DNA of 64,000 bases from Pustulibacterium marinum (GCF_900116665.1 NZ_FPBK01000009.1:113928-177927); one strand, 5' to 3'; positions 47,212-57,355 are shown, counted from the first letter of the stretch. Notes: a model not told the origin generated them from the sequence alone. A program made the numbers and translations.

Positions 47212-50200
47212 ATGAAAAAATTGTTTTCTGCTACCGTTGGCCTCGTGATTGCCATGGTATGCTTGCTCGTTTCCTGTTCCGAAGAAAAACCTACTGTCAA
47301 AGAACAAATAGACAATCTATATAATTTTAGGGAGTATGTGAGCAACGTATCCCAAGGGGAGGTTTCTAGCAGGGCCGACATTAAAGTAGTTTTACAAAAA
47401 CCGGTAGAAGGCTGGGATGCCAACAAAGAGCTCAACGAAAACTGGTTGGAGATCTCCCCGAAAGTACCGGGCAAAGTGGTGGCGCTTAACAACCAAACCA
47501 TCGCCTTTGTCCCCGAAAAACCATTGCAAAGCAATACAGAGTATACGCTAAAACTTAGTTTGGCCGCCGTGTATCCAAACATTCCTAAAGAATATAAGGA
47601 GTTTACGTTTCACATACATACCATACAACAAGACTTTAATTTATTAACGGACAACTTGCAATCCTATTCCAAGGAATGGCAATACGTTACAGGAACCTTG
47701 CGCACAGCAGATATCATGGAATTGTCAGATGCCAAGCAATTGGTATCCGCATCACAAAACGGAAATCCATTAAAGATAAAGTTTGATAAGGGAATTACCG
47801 AAGGTACCCTGTTTGCTTTTACGATAGACAGTATTCAGCGTCAGGTAGAAAACGATTCCATCACCATCAATTGGTCTGGGAAAGCTCTGGATATAGATAA
47901 CGAAGGTTCAGAGCAGTTGCTCATTCCCGGTAAAAACAACTTTGTAGTAACCGATGTGTACATTCAAAGTTCGGGCGACCAATATTTGGGCATTTATTTT
48001 TCAGACCCAATCATGAAAAGTCAAAACCTAGAAGGGTTGGTGAGCATCTCCGGAGTTAGCGGGCTCACCTATTCTATAAAAGGGAATGTGCTGCGGGTAT
48101 ATCCAAAAGAAACCCTCAAAGGTTCTGCACTGGTAGAAGTATTTCAGGGGATTAAAAGTGTGGATGGCTACAAACTGAAAGAAACCTTTTCGCAAAACGT
48201 AGCGTTTGAACAGCTAAAACCCGAAGTAAAACTACTTTCCAATGCTACCATACTTCCGAATTCCGATAACCTGAAAGTCAATTTTCAAGCCGTCAACCTG
48301 AAAAAAGTAGATGTTTCGGTTACAAAGATCTATCAAAATAATATTTTACAGTTTTTACAGTTCAACGACTTGCAAGGGTCTAGCTACCTGCGCAATGTGG
48401 CGCGCCCTATTTCCCGCAAAACCATTACGCTGCAAAACAACCTGAATCCGTCTAACGCATCGCACTACCGCGCCTATGCTATTGACCTGAAAGATTTGAT
48501 TACGCCAGATCCCGGCGCCATTTACCGGGTAAGCATCAACTTTAAACCTAGCTATAGCATGTATCATTGCGACAGCACTAATTTTGATACGCTGGAAACC
48601 GAAGAAGAAGATTTTGATGACACCGAAGAAAGCAGTTCTTGGGATGGTATAGAAGATTACTACTATTACGAAGATGATTATTACTATGACTACGACTATA
48701 ACTGGCGTGAGCGTGACAATCCTTGTCATACTTCCTACTACCGCAACAAAGGTGTGGCCGTCAACGTGTTGGCCAGCAACTTAGGCTTCACGGTAAAATT
48801 AGGAGAAAACAAACGCTACTTTGTCAGTGTAAACAACTTGCTTACCACCGCACCGGAACAAGGCGCGAAAGTAACGTTTTACAACCTGCAACAACAAGTA
48901 TTGGGGTCGGTGACTACAGATGCCAAAGGTTTTGCCAATTACAACAGTGAACACCCTGCTTATTTTGCCATTGCTGAAAAAGGAAGTCAGAAAACCTACA
49001 TGAAACTAAACGATGGAAATGCTTTATCCGTTAGTAAGTTTGATGTAGCTGGAAATAAATTACAAAAAGGACTCAAAGGCTATATCTACGGAGAACGTGG
49101 TGTATGGCGTCCGGGCGATACACTGTTCTTATCCTTCATGCTGAACGATGCCAAAAAAAGCTTACCTAAAGAGCATCCGGTAAAGTTTGAATTGTTTGAT
49201 CCCTACGGAAAACTGGTGCAACGAGAAGTACAGGGCAATTCGCCTAGTCATTTCTACAAGTTCATTACCCAAACGGATGCCAACGCACCTACCGGAAACT
49301 GGAGTGTAAAAGTAAGTGTTGGTGGAGTTACCTTTAGTGAGCGTGTTAAAATAGAAACCGTAAAACCAAACCGCTTAAAGATCAAAGCTGCTTTTGATGA
49401 AGAAATTCTATCAGGCTCCAAACCTATCTTAGGCCATCTAGAAGTATTGTGGCTACACGGAGCAATTGCCAAAAATTTAAAGGCCGACATGAATGCGAAG
49501 TTCTACGCAACCAAAACCGAGTTCAAGACCTTTCCGGGGTTCATTTTTGACGATCCGTCTCGCAATTTTGGAATGGAAGAACAAAAAGTATTTGATGGTA
49601 AAGTAGATGCCTACGGAAAAGCTAACTTCAGCTTAAAACCGGAACTGGAAAAGAAAGCACCGGGAATGTTGAAAGCATCGTTCATTACCAAAGTATACGA
49701 AAACGGAGGTGATTTTAGTACCGATGTGTTTAGCAAAACCTATGCACCTTACAGCACTTTTGTAGGTTTGAATGTACCCAAAGGTGACAAAACCCGTGGC
49801 ATGCTGTTGACGGATACCCCACACAAATTTGAAGTGGTAACGGTAGACGAATACGGCAAACCAAAAGCGGTAGAAGATTTAAAAGTCACCATTCACAAAG
49901 TAAGCTGGCGTTGGTGGTGGGATACCTCTTCAGACAATATATCGTCCTACAACGGTAGCAACATTCACGAAGAAGTATTTAGTCAGCACTTATCAACCGG
50001 AGCAAACGGAAAAGCTACTTTCAATTTTGAATTAAAATATCCTAATTGGGGACGCTACCTGGTACGTGTTGAAGACACCAAAGGAGGCCACGCCACCGGA
50101 AAAACCATGTATATCGACTGGCCGGGATGGGCAGGAAAATCAAGAAAGAACGATCCGTCTGCAGCGACCGTATTGGCGTTCTCTACCGACAAAAAAGCCT

Positions 50201-52761
50201 ATCAGGTAGGCGAAAAAGCAGTGGTTACCTTCCCTAGTAGTGCTCAGGGTCGTGCGCTAGTCACTATTGAAAATGGTTCCGAAGTACTCGATGCGCTATG
50301 GGTAACGCCATCTAAAGGAGAAACCAAATTTGAATTACCAATCACAGCAGCTTTTGCACCCAATGTGTACATTCATATTTCGTTATTGCAACCGCATGCC
50401 AACGCAGCAAACGACTTGCCGATACGTATGTATGGCGTAATGCCAATATCGGTAGAGAATCCGAGTACCAAATTGCATCCGCAAATTGCGATGCCGAAGG
50501 TACTACGCCCGGAAGAAACCGTGACGGTAAAAGTCAACGAGCAATCGGGCAAAGCCATGACGTACTCACTTGCTATTGTAGATGAAGGTTTGCTAGACCT
50601 TACCCGTTTTAAAACGCCAAATCCATGGGATGAATTCTATGCCCGCGAAGCCTTAGGCGTGAAAACCTGGGACGTATATGATGACGTAATTGGCGCTTAC
50701 GGCGGTAGAATAGATCAGGTATTTGCCATTGGGGGCGATGGTAGTTTGGCCGGCGCTAAAAACAAAAAAGCCAACCGTTTTAAACCCATGGTCATCTACA
50801 AAGGTCCGTTCACCTTAAAAGCAGGGGAAACCAAATCACATCAATTAAAAATTCCAAAATACATAGGTTCGGTACGTACCATGGTAGTTGCCGAAAACGA
50901 AGCCACACAAGCCTATGGAGAAGCCGAAAATACAACGCCGGTTCGCAAGCCTTTAATGGTCTTGGCATCGTTACCGCGCAAAATTACATCGGGAGAAAAA
51001 GTGACCTTACCAGTCACTGTTTTTGCCATGGAAGACAAGGTGAAAGATGTAAAAATAAAAATACAACCAGATGCTGCTTTTATGGTTACCAGTAGCGACA
51101 CACAAAGCTTACACTTTGACCAACCAGACGAGCAAATGGCCTATTTTGAACTGGAAGTTTTCGATTTTCAAGGAATTGGAAAAGTGATTGTGGAAGCTTC
51201 CGGCAACGGAGAAAAAGCATCGTATGAGGTAGAAATAGATGTGGTAAACCCTAATCCGGTAACCACTGAAGCTACAGATTACACCTTGCAACCTAACGAA
51301 AAAACAACCCTAAATCTGGAAACCTTTGGCGTTATGGGTAGCAACGAAGCACAGCTAGAACTGTCTACCTTACCACCAATGAACTTTACTGGACGTTTGC
51401 AATACCTTATCCGCTATCCGCATGGATGTGTAGAGCAAACTACCTCCGGAGCCTTTCCGCAGTTATACTTATCAGATTTGTTTAGTTTGCCTGAAGATAA
51501 GAAAAACAGAACACAACAACATATTGAGCTTGCTATTAAACGTCTGGGTAGCTTTCAACTTCCGGGAGGCGGTCTATCGTATTGGCCGGGACAAGGTAGC
51601 GCCAGTGACTGGGGCACCTCGCATGCAGGGCATTTTATGTTAGAAGCTGAGAAAAAAGGCTATGTATTGCCTATTAGCTTTAAAAGCAACTGGATTCGTT
51701 ACCAAAAACAAGCCGCTAAGCAATGGCGCCAACAAGCCAACAGAAACGACCTGGCACAAGCCTATCGTTTGTATACGCTGGCACTGGCAGGAAGTGCAGA
51801 AGTATCTGCTATGAACCGTATGCTCGAAACTACTGGAATTAGCAACGAAGCTAAATTCCGTTTGGCAGCTGCCTATGCATTGATTGGTCAGACCAAAGCC
51901 GCTAAAGAATTGTTGAAAAACACGAATATTGATTTTAAGCCTGCAACCTATGATTACTATACCTATGGCTCGGTAGACCGCAACCGAGCAATGGCTCTTG
52001 AAACGTATCTTTTATTGAACGATAAAACTGCAGCTCAAAAACAAGCGATGACCATTGCAAAAGAGTTGAATAGCAAACAATACATGAGTACACAAACGAC
52101 TGCCTATAGTCTATTAGCTATGGCTAAATTTGCCGAAATGGTGGGTAGCAAAGATTTTTCTGTGGAACTACACCTGAACGGAAAAACGGAAACCCTGAGT
52201 AGCGGTAGCAAAACCTTGCTGAACAAAACACTGAACATTAAAGACGGTAGCAATGCTATAAAACTCAACAACCAAAAAGATCAAACGGTATTTGTGAAAG
52301 TAATTGCTTCCGGAATTTTACCTGTGGGGCAAGAAAAACCCCTGCAAAAAAATCTATCTGCTGTGGTAAGCTTTAAAGATGGCGAAGGCAAATCGATCTC
52401 GGTAGACAACCTGCAACAAGGCACCAACTTTGTAGCTGAAGTGACGTTGACCAATACCTCGGGAGAAAACATCAAAGATGTGGCGTTGACAGAGATTTTC
52501 CCAAGTGGTTGGGAGATCATCAATACGCGCTTTACCGATTTTGGTAAATTTGGAAACAATGAAGTTACTTATACCGATCTAAGAGATGACCGAGCGAATT
52601 TCTATTTTGATTTGAAAGGACACGAAAGCAAAACCATCCGCATTCTGCTAAACGCCTCATATTTAGGCACCTTCTATTTACCGGGAATTCAGTGTGAAGC
52701 CATGTACGACAATAACTATGTAGTACGTACCAAAGGAAAATGGGTAAAAGTAATGCAGTAG
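47212..52761 (+). CDS. Bacterial alpha-2-macroglobulin lipoprotein with thioester
   Basis: The 1849-residue lipoprotein (lipobox LLVSC, Cys22) has the bacterial alpha-2-macroglobulin layout. N-terminal MG domains come first, then the MG2 region with KGYIYGERGVWRPGDTLFLS near 620, the alpha-2-macroglobulin domain, and a thioester domain with intact GCVEQ (Cys1406-Gln1409). A C-terminal beta domain ends the protein. Such proteins trap foreign proteases in the periplasm and are classically paired with PBP1C for wall repair; a pbpC gene lies 2.2 kb downstream. An acidic, Tyr-rich insert (about 459-503) is unusual. The start has a 53-bp leader after a -7-like box. Confidence 0.93.
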   Translation: MKKLFSATVGLVIAMVCLLVSCSEEKPTVKEQIDNLYNFREYVSNVSQGEVSSRADIKVVLQKPVEGWDANKELNENWLEISPKVPGKVVALNNQTIAFVPEKPLQSNTEYTLKLSLAAVYPNIPKEYKEFTFHIHTIQQDFNLLTDNLQSYSKEWQYVTGTLRTADIMELSDAKQLVSASQNGNPLKIKFDKGITEGTLFAFTIDSIQRQVENDSITINWSGKALDIDNEGSEQLLIPGKNNFVVTDVYIQSSGDQYLGIYFSDPIMKSQNLEGLVSISGVSGLTYSIKGNVLRVYPKETLKGSALVEVFQGIKSVDGYKLKETFSQNVAFEQLKPEVKLLSNATILPNSDNLKVNFQAVNLKKVDVSVTKIYQNNILQFLQFNDLQGSSYLRNVARPISRKTITLQNNLNPSNASHYRAYAIDLKDLITPDPGAIYRVSINFKPSYSMYHCDSTNFDTLETEEEDFDDTEESSSWDGIEDYYYYEDDYYYDYDYNWRERDNPCHTSYYRNKGVAVNVLASNLGFTVKLGENKRYFVSVNNLLTTAPEQGAKVTFYNLQQQVLGSVTTDAKGFANYNSEHPAYFAIAEKGSQKTYMKLNDGNALSVSKFDVAGNKLQKGLKGYIYGERGVWRPGDTLFLSFMLNDAKKSLPKEHPVKFELFDPYGKLVQREVQGNSPSHFYKFITQTDANAPTGNWSVKVSVGGVTFSERVKIETVKPNRLKIKAAFDEEILSGSKPILGHLEVLWLHGAIAKNLKADMNAKFYATKTEFKTFPGFIFDDPSRNFGMEEQKVFDGKVDAYGKANFSLKPELEKKAPGMLKASFITKVYENGGDFSTDVFSKTYAPYSTFVGLNVPKGDKTRGMLLTDTPHKFEVVTVDEYGKPKAVEDLKVTIHKVSWRWWWDTSSDNISSYNGSNIHEEVFSQHLSTGANGKATFNFELKYPNWGRYLVRVEDTKGGHATGKTMYIDWPGWAGKSRKNDPSAATVLAFSTDKKAYQVGEKAVVTFPSSAQGRALVTIENGSEVLDALWVTPSKGETKFELPITAAFAPNVYIHISLLQPHANAANDLPIRMYGVMPISVENPSTKLHPQIAMPKVLRPEETVTVKVNEQSGKAMTYSLAIVDEGLLDLTRFKTPNPWDEFYAREALGVKTWDVYDDVIGAYGGRIDQVFAIGGDGSLAGAKNKKANRFKPMVIYKGPFTLKAGETKSHQLKIPKYIGSVRTMVVAENEATQAYGEAENTTPVRKPLMVLASLPRKITSGEKVTLPVTVFAMEDKVKDVKIKIQPDAAFMVTSSDTQSLHFDQPDEQMAYFELEVFDFQGIGKVIVEASGNGEKASYEVEIDVVNPNPVTTEATDYTLQPNEKTTLNLETFGVMGSNEAQLELSTLPPMNFTGRLQYLIRYPHGCVEQTTSGAFPQLYLSDLFSLPEDKKNRTQQHIELAIKRLGSFQLPGGGLSYWPGQGSASDWGTSHAGHFMLEAEKKGYVLPISFKSNWIRYQKQAAKQWRQQANRNDLAQAYRLYTLALAGSAEVSAMNRMLETTGISNEAKFRLAAAYALIGQTKAAKELLKNTNIDFKPATYDYYTYGSVDRNRAMALETYLLLNDKTAAQKQAMTIAKELNSKQYMSTQTTAYSLLAMAKFAEMVGSKDFSVELHLNGKTETLSSGSKTLLNKTLNIKDGSNAIKLNNQKDQTVFVKVIASGILPVGQEKPLQKNLSAVVSFKDGEGKSISVDNLQQGTNFVAEVTLTNTSGENIKDVALTEIFPSGWEIINTRFTDFGKFGNNEVTYTDLRDDRANFYFDLKGHESKTIRILLNASYLGTFYLPGIQCEAMYDNNYVVRTKGKWVKVMQ

Positions 52762-52768
52762 TTTTGAT

Positions 52769-53311
52769 ATGAATTTGAAAGAACTCATGAGTTTGGGAAT
52801 GGATCTTGAAAAACAAGAACAGTATTTCAAAACCGAACAACAAGAAGATCTATATATATTAAAAACGCAGATGCAATGGGAAACTAAGCATCTGCTTTTC
52901 TCCATGATTCCTATTATATCTTTAAGCTTCATAATAGGAATCGTTAATAGAAATCTTGTTACCACATTGATCATAACATCGCTCATTGCTATCTTTTTTG
53001 CAATTGGTTACGGACTGTTTAGAGTAGCGGCTTTTCAGATGTACAAAGAGATAATCTTCAACACCAAAAGTCAACAATGCTATATTCAGAATACATTTTT
53101 TGGAAAAAAGTCAAACCCTACGCTCATCGACAAAAAGTATAACTTAGAAAAGCTTTCGTATCAACCTTTAACCCGAAGTGGAAAAACGCGTTATTCACTA
53201 AGATATACTACCCATAAAACGTATCATCTAATGGTTATTAGAACTGATGAAGACAAACTCATTATTGAAAACTTCATGCAAGATATAGACTATGAAAAAT
53301 TCTCCAACTAA
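52769..53311 (+). CDS. Small membrane protein of unknown function
   Basis: The 180-residue protein starts 7 bp after the macroglobulin stop. It has an N-terminal charged helix (1-40), two adjacent hydrophobic segments (about 42-60 and 65-88) and a C-terminal soluble part (about 95-180) that resembles a small beta domain. I recognise no family. It is probably cotranscribed with the macroglobulin gene and overlaps the next start by 20 bp, which suggests translational coupling. The DNA is more AT-rich than the macroglobulin gene. Confidence 0.7.
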   Translation: MNLKELMSLGMDLEKQEQYFKTEQQEDLYILKTQMQWETKHLLFSMIPIISLSFIIGIVNRNLVTTLIITSLIAIFFAIGYGLFRVAAFQMYKEIIFNTKSQQCYIQNTFFGKKSNPTLIDKKYNLEKLSYQPLTRSGKTRYSLRYTTHKTYHLMVIRTDEDKLIIENFMQDIDYEKFSN

Positions 53312-53609
53312 TTCACCTTATTACGCGGTGATCTTTACCTCGGAACGCACATCTACCGATGCTGGTTATGCCGACATGGCACAGGCTATGGATGCATTGG
53401 CGGAAAAACAACCCGGTTATTTAGGGATGGAAAGCGCCCGTGATGCTATGGGGATTACCGTGAGTTATTGGGAAAGTCTGGAAGCCATTCAACATTGGAA
53501 ACAACAGAGTGAACATTTGGTTGCTCAACAGTTCGGAAAAGAAAAATGGTATCAGTGGTACAAGGTGCGCATTTGCAAAGTAGAACAAGAATATGATTTC
53601 TCAAGGTAA
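53292..53609 (+). CDS. Antibiotic-biosynthesis-monooxygenase (ABM) fold protein
   Basis: The 105-residue dimeric alpha-beta barrel-like protein has YYAVIFTSERT as first strand, a helix with MAQAMDALAEKQPGYLG, a GITVSYWESLEAIQHWKQ strand-helix and WYQWYKVRICKVE as last strand. Members with this pattern are small cytosolic enzymes or haem-related proteins acting on unknown substrates. It overlaps the upstream membrane-protein gene by 20 bp and ends 31 bp before a convergent gene; a 5-bp stem (GTCCT / AGGAC) followed by TTTTCTT at 53629-53653 may end the transcript. Confidence 0.82.
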   Translation: MKNSPTNSPYYAVIFTSERTSTDAGYADMAQAMDALAEKQPGYLGMESARDAMGITVSYWESLEAIQHWKQQSEHLVAQQFGKEKWYQWYKVRICKVEQEYDFSR

Positions 53610-53639
53610 CCCGCATCCTATGCAACATGTCCTGCCCGT

Positions 53640-53996
53640 TTAGGACGTTTTCTTATGAAACATGTAAATCCATATGGTTCTGGACCACTTAAAATTTTTG
53701 ATACTGAGCAGCAAAGCCAGAACCACAACGCCAGCAAAAATAGAACGCAAAGACCAATGACCAACGAAATAGGCCAAGATAAAAAAACCGATGAACTCTG
53801 CTACTGCCAAAGCATAACTTACAAACATGGCTCCAAAGAAAAAACCGGGTTCTTTATCAAAAAGATAATTGCACTTTAAACACCTGCTATGCATTTTCGG
53901 ATAGCTAAAAAGGCTACCCTTACCAGTAGTTTTGAATATAGCACCTTCTTGACAACGGGGACATTTACATTTAAAAACAGCAAATAATGGTATCAT
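53640..53996 (-). CDS. DUF983 membrane protein
   Basis: The 118-residue protein has an N-terminal Cys cluster (CKCPRC, 10-15) and a second pair (CLKC, 39-42). Two hydrophobic helices (about 52-75 and 83-103) and a basic C-terminus follow. This is the DUF983 pattern: a zinc-ribbon-like head on a two-helix membrane anchor, function unknown. A minus-strand -7 element (TAGTTTTG, plus strand 54016-54023) lies 20 bp upstream, so it is an independent leftward transcript within an otherwise rightward gene group. Confidence 0.88.
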   Translation of the reverse strand: MIPLFAVFKCKCPRCQEGAIFKTTGKGSLFSYPKMHSRCLKCNYLFDKEPGFFFGAMFVSYALAVAEFIGFFILAYFVGHWSLRSIFAGVVVLALLLSIKNFKWSRTIWIYMFHKKTS

Positions 53997-54015
53997 ACTT
54001 CATTTAATTACGCGA

Positions 54016-54023
54016 CAAAACTA
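54016..54023 (-). promoter_or_regulatory. -7 element of the DUF983 gene
   Basis: The plus strand reads CAAAACTA, an exact reverse-strand TAnnTTTG match 20 bp before the start. Confidence 0.5.
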
Positions 54024-54081
54024 CAGGAAGCCAGTGAAAAAAACATTAGACCTAAATTGCATTTTTTTGTACTTTTAAGAC

Positions 54082-54960
54082 ATGGAACACATTCCTACAT
54101 TACATATAGAAGCTTTTGAACAAGAGGTACTCTCTACTGAATTTTACTGTAATGAGTTGGCTGCCCATCTTGAAAACAATCGATCTCTTATACACAAGCC
54201 GCATAGTCACGATTTTTATCTATGTGTCATCTTTACAGAAGGGAGCGGGTTTCACGAAATTGATTTTAACCGCTACACTGTAGCACCCGGTTCTGTATTT
54301 TTTCTAAAACCCGGACAAGTTCATTTCTGGAATTTCAGCAATCCTCCGAAAGGATATATCTTTTTTCATACCAAAGAATTTTATGAATTAAGATACAGCC
54401 ATGCTGCAGTAAGTAACTATACTTTCTACGCTAATAACTATAACCCTCCCAAGTTACAGCTATCTGACACAGCTATTGCGCCTATTGCCCAAAGGTTTGC
54501 TGAACTCTACACTACCCAAACCAAAGACTTTCAGTTTAAGGTAAGAAAACTGGTTTCTTTGATCGCTCTTATTTACATTGACTTAAACACCCTTTACAAC
54601 GCAAACACCCCTTCCGGAAATGTATATGCTTCTAATTATTTGCAAACCTTTTATGAGTTAGAACACTACATCAATCAATACTACAAAACAGAGAAATCTG
54701 CTCAATTCTATGCAAATCAACTTCATAGAACCACTAAACACATCAACCGAATTAGCAAAGAACTCGTTAACAAAACAACCACACAACTAATTACAGAACG
54801 TGTCATTTTAGAAGCAAAACGTCAGTTAGTACATAGCGATAATTCTTTAACAGACATTTGCTTTGACCTAGGTTTTGAAGACTATGCCTACTTCTCAAGG
54901 CTGTTCAAAAAATATACTGGCAACACGCCCAGTAGTTTTAAAAAAGATTACAATCTATGA
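54082..54960 (+). CDS. AraC-family transcriptional regulator
   Basis: The 292-residue regulator has an N-terminal cupin sensor (about 30-105: HKPHSHDFYLCVIF, PGSVFFLKPGQVHFW). The C-terminal AraC DNA-binding domain (about 190-290) has a second-helix core LTDICFDLGFEDYAYFSRLFKKYTGNTPS-like segment. A TACTTTTA element ends only four bases before the ATG, so the transcript may be nearly leaderless. It overlaps pbpC by four bases (ATGA), implying cotranscription and a possible role in controlling wall-related genes. The effector is unknown. Confidence 0.9.
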   Translation: MEHIPTLHIEAFEQEVLSTEFYCNELAAHLENNRSLIHKPHSHDFYLCVIFTEGSGFHEIDFNRYTVAPGSVFFLKPGQVHFWNFSNPPKGYIFFHTKEFYELRYSHAAVSNYTFYANNYNPPKLQLSDTAIAPIAQRFAELYTTQTKDFQFKVRKLVSLIALIYIDLNTLYNANTPSGNVYASNYLQTFYELEHYINQYYKTEKSAQFYANQLHRTTKHINRISKELVNKTTTQLITERVILEAKRQLVHSDNSLTDICFDLGFEDYAYFSRLFKKYTGNTPSSFKKDYNL

Positions 54961-57317
54961 GTATGGCTCCCTTATCTACAAAAGCCTTCGTTAAAAGAAA
55001 TCGTATCAAACTCATCGGGCTTACACTTTTACTTATAGCTTATTATTGTTGCTTGCCTCAACCGCTCTTCACTACGCCCACCGCAACCGTTATTGAAAGT
55101 AGTGACGGAACCTTACTAGGCGCCAAAATAGCGAGCGACGGGCAATGGCGTTTTCCGAAAATGGATACCGTTCCAGAGAAATTCAAGCAGTGCATTGTTC
55201 AGTTTGAAGATGCTTATTTTTACCAACATCCAGGTATCAATCCGGTTTCTATGGGGAAAGCTTTGGTGTCCAATATTAAAGCCGGAAAAACCGTGAGAGG
55301 CGGTAGTACGTTAACGCAACAGGTGATTCGACTTTCCAGAAAAGGAACATCACGTACCTATTTAGAAAAACTATGGGAATCGACACTCGCTACTCGGTTA
55401 GAGTTTCGATATTCAAAAGATGAAATACTGAATTTCTATGCTTCGTATGCCCCTTTTGGCGGTAACGTAGTAGGATTGGATATGGCTTCCTGGCGCTATT
55501 TTGGGGTGCTACCGCAACAACTCTCCTGGGCCGAGAGTGCTACACTGGCCGTTTTGCCCAATGCGCCCAGCATTATCTATCCGGGGAAAAATCAGGAAAC
55601 ACTTCATCAAAAAAGAGATCAACTGCTACTCAAACTAAAAAATGAAGGAATTATTGATGACACCACTTATCAACTTGCCTTGGCTGAAGACTTGCCACAA
55701 CAGGCATTTCCTATTCCCAGAACGGCATCGCACTTAACAGAATACATTGCCAAAAAACACAAAGGCGAACGCCTGCAAACTACCATTGACCAAAAATTGC
55801 AACATCAGGTAAACACTTTGGTAGCACAACATCACCGTAAACTAAAACAAAATCATGTATACAACGCCAGCGTATTGGTGCTCGATGTGGCCACTAGAAA
55901 TGTGTTGGCCTATGTTGGGAATGCTCCCACGGACAATGCCCACGAAAAAGATGTAGACATGATGCACGCTCCCCGAAGTACCGGAAGTGTATTAAAACCG
56001 CTGCTCTATGCTGCGATGCTTGATAATGGAGAATTGCTACCCCAAATGCTCATACCCGATGTACCCACTGAAATTGCAGGGTATCAACCAGAGAATTTTG
56101 ATGAAAGTTATAGCGGTGCTGTTCCGGCAGATGAAGCCTTAGCCAGATCGTTAAACATTCCGGCAGTACGCTTGCTACAACGCCATGGATTGGAAAAATT
56201 CAGGGACGAACTGGATGCTTTCCACCTAAAAAACATTAACAAACCTGCCAATCATTATGGACTTACGCTTATTCTGGGAGGCGCCGAAAGTAATTTGTGG
56301 GATTTGTGTAAAACCTATGCATCACTTGCAGCTACTCTGAACCACTTCAACGAAACCTCCAGTGAATATTATACCGATGAATTTCAGGAACCCAATGTGT
56401 ATGCAAGTCAAAAAAAAGACTTCGGAAGTAAAAGCACTCAGAAAACTGTTTTCAATGCTGGCAGTATCTATTCTGTCTTTGAAGCCATGAAACAAGTAAA
56501 CCGCCCAGACAGTGAAGTGAGTTGGGAATATTTTGATTCTTCTAGAGAAATTGCGTGGAAAACCGGCACCAGTTTTGGAAACAAAGATGCCTGGGCCATT
56601 GGCGTCAACAAAAAATATGTAGTAGGCGTTTGGGTAGGGAATGCCGATGGCGAAGGTCGACCACAAATTACAGGAACCAGTAGTGCCGCTCCGTTATTGT
56701 TCGATGTATTTAATGTATTACCTAAAAGCAGTTGGTTTGAAATGCCTTATGATGAAATGATGGAAGTGCGTGTTTGCGCGCAAAGTGGTTATTTGGCTTC
56801 GGATATTTGTCCTGCCAAAACACAATGGGTTCCTAAAGCGGGTGCGCACGCTAACCTTTGCCACTACCACCATACCATTCATGTAGATACACAACATCAA
56901 TTTCGGGTAAATTCTTCTTGTGAAACTGTAGACCAAATAGCGCATGTTTCTTGGTTCACCTTACCTCCACTCATGGAATTCTTTTATAAAAAAACACATG
57001 CCAACTATAAAACCTTACCTCCTTTCCGAACTGACTGTACTACTTCGGAAGAAAAAATGATGGAATTTATCTATCCTAAAGATTATAGTACAATCACCTT
57101 AGCCAAAGATTTTGACGGAAAAATCAATGAGCTTGTTGTAAAAGTTGCACACCGAAAACCGGCAACTACGCTCCTTTGGTATCTTGATGACAGCTTTCTA
57201 AAACAGACTACTCAATTTCACGAGGTAAGTATCAATCCACCTACAGGTCAACACCTTATAACGGTTACCGATATAGACGGCAACACTATTGCTTCACATA
57301 TAATCATTAACAAATAA
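54957..57317 (+). CDS. pbpC: Penicillin-binding protein 1C
   Basis: The 786-residue bifunctional enzyme is anchored by one N-terminal membrane helix (about 17-36). The GT51 transglycosylase domain has catalytic Glu84 (FEDAYFYQHPG) and RGGSTLTQQ near 114. The transpeptidase domain has Ser344-x-x-Lys347 (SVLK), an SLN motif near 397 and KTGT (535-538). The last 100 residues form the BiPBP_C domain that is specific to PBP1C. It polymerises and crosslinks peptidoglycan in the periplasm. PBP1C is the usual genetic partner of bacterial alpha-2-macroglobulin, encoded here at 47212. The start overlaps the AraC gene stop by four bases. Confidence 0.94.
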   Translation: MSMAPLSTKAFVKRNRIKLIGLTLLLIAYYCCLPQPLFTTPTATVIESSDGTLLGAKIASDGQWRFPKMDTVPEKFKQCIVQFEDAYFYQHPGINPVSMGKALVSNIKAGKTVRGGSTLTQQVIRLSRKGTSRTYLEKLWESTLATRLEFRYSKDEILNFYASYAPFGGNVVGLDMASWRYFGVLPQQLSWAESATLAVLPNAPSIIYPGKNQETLHQKRDQLLLKLKNEGIIDDTTYQLALAEDLPQQAFPIPRTASHLTEYIAKKHKGERLQTTIDQKLQHQVNTLVAQHHRKLKQNHVYNASVLVLDVATRNVLAYVGNAPTDNAHEKDVDMMHAPRSTGSVLKPLLYAAMLDNGELLPQMLIPDVPTEIAGYQPENFDESYSGAVPADEALARSLNIPAVRLLQRHGLEKFRDELDAFHLKNINKPANHYGLTLILGGAESNLWDLCKTYASLAATLNHFNETSSEYYTDEFQEPNVYASQKKDFGSKSTQKTVFNAGSIYSVFEAMKQVNRPDSEVSWEYFDSSREIAWKTGTSFGNKDAWAIGVNKKYVVGVWVGNADGEGRPQITGTSSAAPLLFDVFNVLPKSSWFEMPYDEMMEVRVCAQSGYLASDICPAKTQWVPKAGAHANLCHYHHTIHVDTQHQFRVNSSCETVDQIAHVSWFTLPPLMEFFYKKTHANYKTLPPFRTDCTTSEEKMMEFIYPKDYSTITLAKDFDGKINELVVKVAHRKPATTLLWYLDDSFLKQTTQFHEVSINPPTGQHLITVTDIDGNTIASHIIINK

Positions 57318-57330
57318 TTAACTTCTATTT

Positions 57331-57350
57331 AGTTCGGTATTTACCGAACT
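57331..57350. promoter_or_regulatory. Inverted-repeat operator of the efflux operon
   Basis: Perfect 9-bp arms AGTTCGGTA / TACCGAACT flank a TT spacer. The repeat lies immediately upstream of the -7 element at 57356, covering the expected -33 to -7 region, and 33 bp before the GbsR/MarR-type regulator gene. This is the layout of an autorepressor site. Confidence 0.8.
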
Positions 57351-57355
57351 AATGA

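Noticed and set aside
53655..53879. 74-codon plus-strand frame opposite the DUF983 gene
   Set aside because: The minus-strand protein has the conserved Cys pairs and two membrane helices of DUF983 and its own -7 element; the plus-strand frame has no features.
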